NCBI RefSeq assembly: GCF_000003605.2
Contig: NW_003107097.1
Coordinates: forward strand, 37,175-94,928
Length of the DNA: 57,754 bases
Source of the DNA: Saccoglossus kowalevskii
Taxonomy: Eukaryota; Hemichordata; Enteropneusta; Harrimaniidae
Direction: 5' to 3'
Shown one piece after another: positions 48,465-57,754 of this stretch. Every line of letters begins with the position of its first letter. Positions within the stretch are counted from its first letter, which is position 1. Position numbers and translations under genes: made by a program. A model generated the notes under the pieces. The model made no database searches, was not told where the DNA came from, and saw only the letters and a program-made list of their open reading frames with translations.

Positions 48465-50634
48465 GTTGGCGAACAATTCAATACATTCACCGAATTCTCA
48501 ATACATACCTTCGTGCTACGACTCATTATACGACGATGACCAGTCCATGGGAAATGCAGGTGTCTGTGTTCACATTCCTCGATGTGTAAATATACCGAGA
48601 AACAACGACTACGCTAACTATTGATTGATAGGGAAACCCTCTGTGACTTCACTATCTGTGGTATGCGCGCCACTGATGCGCAGATCTATGAGTAAACTCT
48701 AGGCCGAAACCTGTCGCCAACTTGACAGACCACCAGTATTGTAATATTGACCCTTTGAACCCAGTACAGGTGGAATTTACAAAATGGTGTTATTAACGTT
48801 CAGATCTTCCATGGTAATGCTTAATACGTCTGTCTCCTGGCTGTTGTCTACGATCTCGTTTGATTTCCACGCAACTAATATGCACTCCAGTGGTTACGTA
48901 GATACTGAAATCCCCGCTGACATCATTTACGCTAAGTTTGTGAGAAGGCTCGAATTTTATGGCCAGGGATTTGTTGTACTTATGACATATAATTTCAGTG
49001 TGTCTGGTGTTCGCTCGTAATTCGCAATCACTGAGGGTGGTGGTTGTGTTGTGTGCGTGTGGAGGGGGGGGGGGTATTTTCAATGTGCAATTAACAAATA
49101 TGATTCTATGCCAAAGAAGGAAGCCCATATTCGCAAATCTACAAAACCTACGTAATCTACGATTAGTACCAGCAGGTTTAATGCGTGAGGTACATAGACT
49201 GACATGTTGTATAATGATTTTATGAAATAATTACACGGGGCATTAGTTTATTTTCCCAAGCTAGTCTTTTAATCGGGTGTACCATCCGGCTCAGGCGTCG
49301 ATTTGACATACATGGCTGCGCGTGCATTGTCTGAGTAATTCTGAATGTTTCACGTAACTTTGCACAATTAAATAAGTTTTGAATATATCAGTTGCTCCGG
49401 GTATAACATGACGCAGCAGCCAGTATTGCATTACTTTGCCCTAATATGACGTGTTTTTATTTTGCTGTTAAACCTAACCAAATCAAATTGTGACAATCAT
49501 ATATACACGTTTCAATATATCGGACTTAAATTGTGTACGCCGGTGTTGCCAATCTACTGCAATTTACCACCAGTAGGCTTTAGATGAAATTGTGAACGCA
49601 TGGGTGTCAGCTGAAAGTTAGCTGTCAGTCATTATACAATACAGGCTTGACGGTTTCCTTGTGCGAACGCGCGCCATGCGAATAAGGTTAATCAAGAAAA
49701 TATGAGGCAATGTAATTAAGTTGGACTTGTTGGCGGCTCTGGTCCAGTGCGTGAAAGTAAATCACCATGAGAAAACAGATGTAACACAGAGGATTTACTA
49801 TTTGTTATTACTCGAGGCATCACACTGGATCCATCGACTAAATGCTTTTTTCTTTTCTTGAATCTTATCAAGTGTTCGGTGTTATACTAATGTCGGTGGG
49901 TATACGATTATGTCCCGATTAACACAGCGATCCCGAAGAACTTACGTATTCTTTTTCAATCTATAGTTGCGTTATTAATAAACTATTCATAATTATTTAA
50001 CCAGATTACCTAAAGATGCAACATTCAATTATTTTAGTGTGTATAATGAAGTATAATATGATTTATCAATGATCTGAATTGCATTTTGAGTTAATAGTAC
50101 GTACACGTAATTCAAAACGCATGCGCATTTGTGAATTTATTTGCCATTCATTGTGCATTTAAAGCGCGTTAGAATTTTAATTTTAGAATCAAAAGATGAG
50201 TCACCATGACGACTGTGGCGCTTTATCGTACAATAAATGTAACTCTCCATCTTGCGTTTTAACAGTGAAACACGTTGCGGGAATAAGGAACCTAAATATA
50301 TACTCTTTTCAGACAGACACCGTTCTCATACAAATACGGTTCAAAGAGTGGATTGCAAAGGGTTTTATATTGAGCTGCACCAATGGTTGCATAGTCGCTC
50401 TCTTTTCAGAAACGAATTCTAATCGATTCAATCTGCCAGTGCAGTACCGCTGAAGTGATGTTGTGAACGTTATGATTTTGTGATCGTTTTCACTCCCATC
50501 CTTTTTTTAAAATTAACAAACTGATGGGATAGAGTTGATTAACACGGTGACTATATCAGGGAACTGCACGAAGAACACCCCCTGCCTGTACGTAACCAGG
50601 GTTTCATTGAACTAAGTCGTGGGGTAAGTATATA
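48465..50634. other. Unassigned DNA, no gene seen
   Basis: Overlapping frames on both strands at 48784-49225 are unrecognised; a G-rich run lies at about 49062-49073. The frame at 50196-50453 is also unrecognised. Confidence 0.4.
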
Positions 50635-50799
50635 CTGTAAAATGACCAATTTTCACTGGGTTTAAATTTCGCTGATTTATCATTTAGATAATGTGTTCTA
50701 TGCTAAATTTTACATGTTCATTGGGTTTTAATTTAGCGCATTTTCCAGTCAGCGAAATAAGCAAAATTAAAACCCAGTAAATAATTAATCCTTTTACAG
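50635..50799. mobile_element. MITE with CTGTAAAA ends, about 165 bp
   Basis: The left end is CTGTAAAATGACCAATTTTC and the right end, reverse-complemented, is CTGTAAAAGGATTAATTATT. Both continue into ACTGGGTTT(T)AATTT. TA flanks lie at 50633-50634 and 50800-50801. The word ATTGGGTTTTAATTTAGCGC near 50718 is an internal degenerate copy of the same end. A related fragment lies near 30367-30445. Confidence 0.65.
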
Positions 50800-53700
50800 T
50801 ATGTTATTTGTAATGTCGATTTCATAGTTCATACTGATATATAAAACCTTTATTACATTATGTAGCCTGCGGTAATACGATAAAAATAAGTACATGAATA
50901 ATAACAGAAAGAGTATGTTTACTTTTACAATTATCCCATCAAACAGAACATTAAGAAGATGCGAGCATTGCGTCACGTCACAAGCTAGTTATTCGTGAGA
51001 GTGTCACGTCCGCAATGGGATCCACCACCAACGTGACGTCACAACATGATCATCATTAATATCGGCAGTTCTTTAATTTTAGCACCCCACTCCCTACCGT
51101 AAAACCACTTGATATCATGGTTACTAAAATGGGATGCGGTTGGTTTAAATGAGAAGCATATGCAAACAAAATTAGCGCCAGCAACACCTCTTTTCAAGTT
51201 ATGTTCAACGTGTTAAACTACGTAGAAAATGATAAGTTTGTATCTGTGAAACCAAGGAAGGCCTACCGGAGCTGCCTATTGTTGTATTTATTTTGACGAT
51301 TAACTTTAATGGAAAATTTCGATCAAGCGAAAATAAACCCTGCATTAAATTACGCCCTAAAATCAGACATTTTTTATGGAGTGTCCTGAGATATATGTAT
51401 TTGTATTATATATTCGGAGACTATTCAACCACATTCACAAAGGAGGCGTATTACAGCGTTACATACGTACGATGACAGCAGTAAACTGTTTTTACACTCT
51501 GTATTTTTGATTACCATTTAGTAAAAATTTAACACAAAGCAGTTATTCAAAAGGTGGACAGCAGCAATCTGACCCATCGTCCAAATGACGTCATAACCAC
51601 AACATAGAAAATTAGTAGTTATGTTACGGTTTGAGTATAGATGGCTTCTACAGATACAGTAATGTGCCTTCCATACATAGATGTGAACAGACATCAAACG
51701 AAATAAAGCGAACGGAAATAAATAAAATCATTTCTTGGAAAATGTTACATACTATGAAGTCCCTTTTCTGTAAACGTGTCTTCATAAAAAGTTAAATATG
51801 TGCTTATAATTATTATCAGAACAACGAAATTTTATAGTCCGTGTCATGTGCCTGAAAGAAACACAGCATTTCCTCAACAAATTAATATATATTAATTAAT
51901 TAGTACCAAAATAGGTATGTTCATAAACATAGATGGAAAGATGACGACGACGACAATCACAACAACAAGGCCGGGAAATCAGTAACTGGTTTGATCGTAT
52001 TCTGAGTTTGAAAAGTAAAGTTTTGGTAATAAAACATTTCCCGTAGATCTAAGGTCTGTGATCTCATCCAGTCAGACTTGAAACAATGCTGATGGAAAAT
52101 CATGCCTTGGTGTTTAGGCAGGGAGACAAAGTTTTGATAATTCATTTATTATCTTATATGACCGTTAATAGGTGATTTTCCGTACAATTGCGAGATCTCT
52201 CGAGATGCACGAAAAACGCGCGTCGAACGTCTGCCGCAAAAATCGAACGATTTGATTTTGAACTAGAATTTCTTTATTTCGTAACTCACATCGACCGGCC
52301 GATCTTCGACAGAGGAATATTGCTTCCGAATACCCTTACTTAATCGAAATTGCCTGTCATCGAATGTGTACAGCACATTATTAAGCATGGAAATGTCCCC
52401 GAAATACTTTCGCGTTTGTCGAATCCCACGCGATGTTTGACGCGACTACGACGCTATGACCTTTGTTTGTCCTGTTTTTACGTTCGATTTCACGCGTAAC
52501 GCGTGATTCTCGCAGTGTACGGAAAATGGTCTATTTATATTTATTTTCAACATCTATACTACGCTGATTATTTTCTTCTTTTTTGACTCTGCATCAATGA
52601 GATTTGCTTGTTTATGACAACAAGAGTCGGATGGAATCCTCGGACACAGTGTGCAAAACTCCTGCAGTAAATGCGAATACATTGCATGTGACTGCATGCA
52701 TACATCATTCATACATTCCGAATTAGATATCACATCTACTACAATAGTCACGTTTGTGACAGAATGAATGCCGAACATCGTAGTGGGAAAACCGCAGACG
52801 ATATAGTTAGGATCAGACACAAAGTGACACATAGGATATACATAGATTCAAGTACTACTCAATGTGCAGTAGTCTAATGGAATGGTGTGAAATTTAAAGG
52901 TATATCAATAAATCTGTGAGGAGAATTTCAATGATTCTAAAATTAGCTCCCTAAGATCAATCTTAAAGATCAATTGGGGGTATTGTCACTATTATGCCAA
53001 GACGAAGACGGCGATGGCTATTATCATCGAATCACTAAAGAACGGGCCATTTTTTCTGGGGTGTGGTGGATATGCACGTGCGATCCAGACAAAAGAGTAC
53101 GACTTTTTACATTATATTATTTTCTTTCTTCTAGCAGAATATATTATCACTTCATTTTACTACTTTACCCCAGAATAAATACTGGTCCATCCCTAACTCA
53201 CTCACCCTAAATCGCAATCGGCAGGGCAACTGTTAAAGTAGGAGAAGTGCATCACGGGAGTTATTTAGGTATTAATGACGTCATAGCAGTCAACTGTCGT
53301 TTAATGTACAACACAATCTAAATGACGTCGAATTTATCGTCTTAGTGAAACAGCCTCGCTTGATGTTCTCCAATAAAAAAGCAAATCGCGTAATTTGTTT
53401 TTCTCGGTTAGAAAGTTCACGCTTACAATAGGTGCATAGAGAGTCATTCAGTGACAAATTGATTAAGCTAAATTAAACACGAGAATGACGATAACAAATT
53501 TTAAGTAACGTTCATATTAACGATTTTTTTTTCATACATTGTCAAAAACATACATTGCGATTATACGCACATCAAATACCAATCACGGCTATATACCACT
53601 CTTGTAGTCACAATATTGGCAACCGCCGTTTCAGCAGCCATATTCTCATCAATTCCAATGCACGATAAATGAGTCAATAAATCGAACTGTTCCCGGTAAT

Positions 53701-54528
53701 GTATTTGTAATATCCGAATTACTGGCGACCAACGCACAAGCGATCAAGAGGCTGTTTGATGCGCGCCCGCACGTTTACACCATGCAACGTTTAAATGCAA
53801 AATACATTTAATTCGAATCGTAAACTGCATTTTCGTGTTCCATAATTCTCTGTAAATACTAATCACTTTCCCCTCTTAAAATACGTCTGTATCGTTTTGT
53901 GCGATGTTTAATTCAGTATAAATCCGCGGGAACCGAGTTATGGCCCGAAACGGACATAATTTTAATGCATAAAACCCGGCAACGGCTCGTTATCAGTTTT
54001 GGTTTGAATTTTCCGACTGGCTTTCAGTAGGATCAGAAAATACCCACCATAAATTCAATCGCTGCGTGTGATAACTACTACTGTACGTGATAAAGAAACC
54101 TATCAGGGGACAAATAAATTGATCACCTTGCCTTCCCCCGGCATGTTTACTTCTCACGATTGGCACATTTCGCAAGACTTGATTTGCAGAAAGGCTGAAC
54201 CTAGTATATTGTGTGGTAAGGCACTCAGTCGGGTGTATCGAGCCGCGCATGTTTATCCATCCGCGCCTGATATATTGGCTGAGGTAGAGACACTCATAAC
54301 AGCCAAGTTGCCTGGGACTTGTACGTACCTACCTACCTATATACATAAATAATGAGAATAAACACAAAACATCAGCACGCCTTCTCCACGCGAACCATTG
54401 GTTTTAAATTGCTTGATCTTGTTTTCTATACACATACCACGTAAATACTATCCCTGAATGAAATTCCCAGCCCGGTGTTGTGTTCGAAACGCAATAATTT
54501 GCTGTCGGGTATTTTTTTTAAGATCGTG

Positions 54529-54562
54529 GTTTAAAAAACAAAACAAAACAAAACAAAAAACG
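54529..54562. repeat. (AAAAC)n microsatellite
   Basis: Tandem AAAAC units flanked by A-rich sequence. Confidence 0.85.
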
Positions 54563-54986
54563 CACACCTTTCCTTCACACAAGTACTTTTTGTCCGGGCA
54601 GTGATCATGATGAACGCGTGTATCTTGGTAAGTCGGCGGGCACATGCGCACACGAACCCAGATACCACGTATAGTTAATATTTGTTTAAACAAGTATACG
54701 AATAAAAACAGGAGAATGTTTAAACATTTGGTGTTACAGCTGAATGTATTGGTCGCTTCGCTGTCCAACACTTCGTGCAAGGGAGGACAATTGGGCGGCA
54801 TGTTATACACGCGTGCTGTGATCAGACATTCATCAAATTATGATCAAATACCCAAAAAAACCTTACCTGAGTCCAAAACGTGAATATGTTCAAAGATTAG
54901 CTGGTCAGTTCTACACAGTGGTTTCAACGTGAAATCGCTCGAGCTGCGGTGATATAACCTGCCAAACAGTCGTCCACTTTTTGTAT

Positions 54987-54998
54987 TGCGCATGCGCA
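54987..54998 (-). promoter_or_regulatory. NRF-1-type palindrome, possible minus-strand promoter
   Basis: TGCGCATGCGCA is a perfect NRF-1 consensus palindrome. On the minus strand, 119 bases beyond it, CTCAG|GTAAGG forms a strong splice donor (exon end 54867), as expected for a short first exon. I found no following exon. Shorter GCGCATGCG words occur elsewhere, including in the MITEs, so this is suggestive only. Confidence 0.25.
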
Positions 54999-56814
54999 GC
55001 GGAAACTTATCAGTATAGGCGTATACCACATTATTAATCACAAATCAGCCGAAACGGCGACAAATTCACACAATAATCACCCAAACAAGCCAAACATGTT
55101 GAAAACACGTACCGGGGCAAAATGGGCGAACCAAAATACTATTTTATGTTCGTAACATTTAAGTTGCCGGTCAAAACCGACTCGGAGTCGGTCGTCTCTC
55201 GGGTGTGATCTAATATTAGTTGGGTCCGGGTTGATCGATGGATGCAACGCCGTCCATTTTCACTATATGATTAATTCTAACTCGGTGAACCACCAAACAA
55301 TGCGTGGCTCGTGTATAGTATAACTCCAGAGATTTCAGTCTCACTGGAAAAATATCCCCTTTGGCGGGGCGTGGCATTTTCAAACGGCTCCGATGGGTCA
55401 CATGACATGTCTGTCGGTGATTGAACACTGTCTTAGCGCGGAGGCACGCATTATGGAGCATTTTTATCGAGGGCTGCTTTTAAAAATGAGAGAATTATCA
55501 CGATCCAAGCAAGACAATGCAACACTTCACACGGAACGAGAGATGGAAGAAAAATCGCACGCCACAGGGCATTGCCAGTACTTAAATAAATAAGACTTCA
55601 TGACGTATTAAGCTTATTGAACCCCAGTCACTAAGCCAGACTAACAGTTTCAAAAGACCTGCACAGTGCGCGGCACTTGTAACCATCAACTTGAAATTTA
55701 GAAATTAAACTTCAGCGACGGTTTTCATTATAATACCAAACAATGAATATTGACAATTAATGCACATATTTATCAAGACTGTGAATCCTTATTGTGTACG
55801 CATGATTTAGAAGCATTCAAACCAGACTTTCCATCCCATGTAGTGTACAACGTATATTTGCCCGTTTATTTTAATTTGCAACAATACCAACCATTTACTG
55901 TCAAGGCGATAATTAACTTCACCCAGGATACGCGAGACACGTTTTATGCGACAGCTTGTCACACTAAGCGTTACTAATGCGTGCACTACAAGTGGTTTCA
56001 GCACAAACCTTTAATGACATGGTTCTCCATATATGTGAGAAGGAAACAAACACGACAATACTGACGCTATACTATGATTTCTGTATATTCCTTCGATGGC
56101 GGAGTGTCTAAGCATTGTTCGTTACTTACTATTGATCATATTTTCCATTTCTAGGTTAAAAAAAGAATCGTCTTCTATATAAAATGAAGAAGCTGAAAGT
56201 AATATTCTTATTCATGAGGCGTGTCTTCTCAGAAAACTTCGCCAGAAGAGGTTCTTTTGAGTAATGTCACTCGAAGGGAGTTTGTGCAAAATTGTTCTGT
56301 CGCCAGATAATACGTATTCTACATTGGCATTTTATGTATACCGTGTTTTGTATGACAGGCAATTGTGAGGGAATTGTTCAAACAACCGCACACCATTTGA
56401 TAAACTTGTAATGTTCGTGATTATACGTGAATAATTCATACATACGTGCACATACTCATGAACAAAGACATACGTCATAGCCAATCGTCCAAGACGATTC
56501 TATCACGTGATCCCATTTTTCTTCCATGGTAACATTTAAGTGAAGTAGACAACATTTGATGTGAAGCAGAATTTCATTTCAGTTCAACAATCTTATTTGT
56601 CAGTGAAATTTATTGAATCGAATAGTATAGTCTGTTTATGGTATAGTGTAAATTATAAAACTCAGAGTAACTGTATAAGACCAATTTCAGGGGACACATA
56701 ATTGACCACTTCTTGCACTAACAATATAGTCATCTTAATCATAGTGATTATCGTATCGTACATTGAAATAACTGTGTTTGTTAATATTCATGTGTTTTAA
56801 ATTTGCCTCGTTGC

Positions 56815-57754
56815 TTCGACTGATTTATTGATATCACCCACGTGGTGTCTATTTCTCTCACTGATTCAACCGTGCGATGACCATTTCTTTCCTTTAGTCC
56901 TTAGTGGTGACTCTTTCTCTTACTAATTTACACATGTGATGACTTACTAGTATTCTTTCACTGATTCCATGTAATGACTCTTTCTCTCATTTATTTCCCC
57001 ATGTACATGTACTGACTTATTCTTTCACTGATTATATTCCATGTAATGACTCTTTCTCTCATTTATTTCCTCATGTACATGTAATGACTTATTCTTTCAC
57101 TGATTCCGTGTGATGACTCTTTCTCTCATTTATTTCCCCATGTACATGTAATGACTTATTCTTTCACTGATTCCATGTAATGACTCTTTCTCTCATTTAT
57201 TTCCCCATGTACATGTAATGACTTATTCTTTCACTGATTCCATGTAATGACTCTTTCTCTCATTTATTTCCTCATGTACATGTAATGACTTATTCTTTCA
57301 CTGATTCCGTGTGATGACTCTTTCTCTCATTTATTTCCTCATGTACATGTAATGACTTATTCTTTCACTGATTCCATGTAATGACTCTTTCTCTCATTTA
57401 TTTCCTCATGTACATGTAATGACTTATTCTTTCACTGATTCCGTGTGATGACTCTTTCTCTCATTTATTTCCCCATGTACATGTAATGACTTATTCTTTC
57501 ACTGATTCCATGTAATGACTCTTTCTCTCATTTATTTCCCCATGTACATGTAATGACTTATTCTTTCACTGATTCCATGTAATGACTCTTTCTCTCATTT
57601 ATTTCCCCATGTACATGTAATGACTTATTCTTTCACTGATTCCGTGTGATGACTTTTTCTCCAACTGATTTACCCATCTAATGACTATTTCTTTCAATGG
57701 TTCAATGTGATGACTCTTTCTCTTTCATTTCCCCATGTAATGACACTTTCTCCC
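56815..57754. repeat. 67-bp tandem satellite, runs off the window
   Basis: The unit ATGACTCTTTCTCTCATTTA...CCCCATGTACATGTA (38 bases) plus ATGACTTATTCTTTCACTGA...CCATGTA (29 bases) repeats about every 67 bases from roughly 56960 to about 57640. Both halves begin ATGACT and end ATGTA, so the unit is a dimer of an older shorter repeat. Degenerate single units extend left to about 56815 and right to the window end. Recurrent variants are CCGTGTG for CCATGTA and CCTCATG for CCCCATG. The array's true right edge lies outside. Confidence 0.95.

Larger units (their letters stand above)
50802..56814. other. Unassigned DNA, possible promoter near 55.0 kb
   Basis: No gene is recognised. Full CRE words (TGACGTCA) occur near 51032, 51587 and 53277. 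An (AAAAC)n microsatellite lies at about 54529-54562. A perfect NRF-1-type palindrome at 54987 sits upstream of a good minus-strand donor and is listed separately. Confidence 0.4.

Overview
The window looks like animal nuclear DNA, probably from a marine invertebrate, but the species cannot be fixed from the sequence. It is AT-rich by eye and CpG is not visibly depleted. It has one clear protein-coding exon with a eukaryotic splice donor, several short non-autonomous DNA transposons and six tandem-repeat arrays. There is no bacterial gene packing and no operon, rRNA, tRNA or CRISPR array.

The one gene I can name is on the minus strand at 9529..8558. It is the first coding exon of a thyrotropin-releasing-hormone-receptor-like class A GPCR (TRHR / EFLGamide-receptor group). 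It encodes the extracellular N-terminus through TM5 and the third intracellular loop, and ends at a CAG|GTAAGC donor just before TM6. The TM6-TM7 exon was not found to the left, so 1..8557 is best read as intron running off the window.

Layout: 1-8557, presumed receptor intron with two small MITEs (1462-1615, 3520-3656); 8558-9529, receptor exon; 12170-12449, MITE; 14083-15130, 37-bp satellite containing an apparently perfect 222-bp higher-order duplication; 17926-18313, hAT-like MITE with perfect 8-bp target duplication; 23018-23461, two small minus-strand segments that splice in phase and may end an unrecognised gene; 27687-27975, two more MITEs of the 12.2-kb family; 31504-33862, satellite of 39/37/32-bp monomers whose right end folds back; 35484-35733, another MITE of that family; 40399-40690, 32-bp CRE-like repeats; 42247-42656, five 80-bp repeats; 46999-48286, a second 37-bp satellite; 48377-48464, a 44-bp duplication; 50635-50799, a further MITE; 56815 to the end, a 67-bp satellite leaving the window. 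The rest carries no gene I can support.

I did not find a new multi-gene system. The items most worth checking are the satellites that share a monomer length and a GTATCA core, the fold-back at the end of the 31-34 kb array, the MITE family with many deletion derivatives, and the possible hidden small exons.
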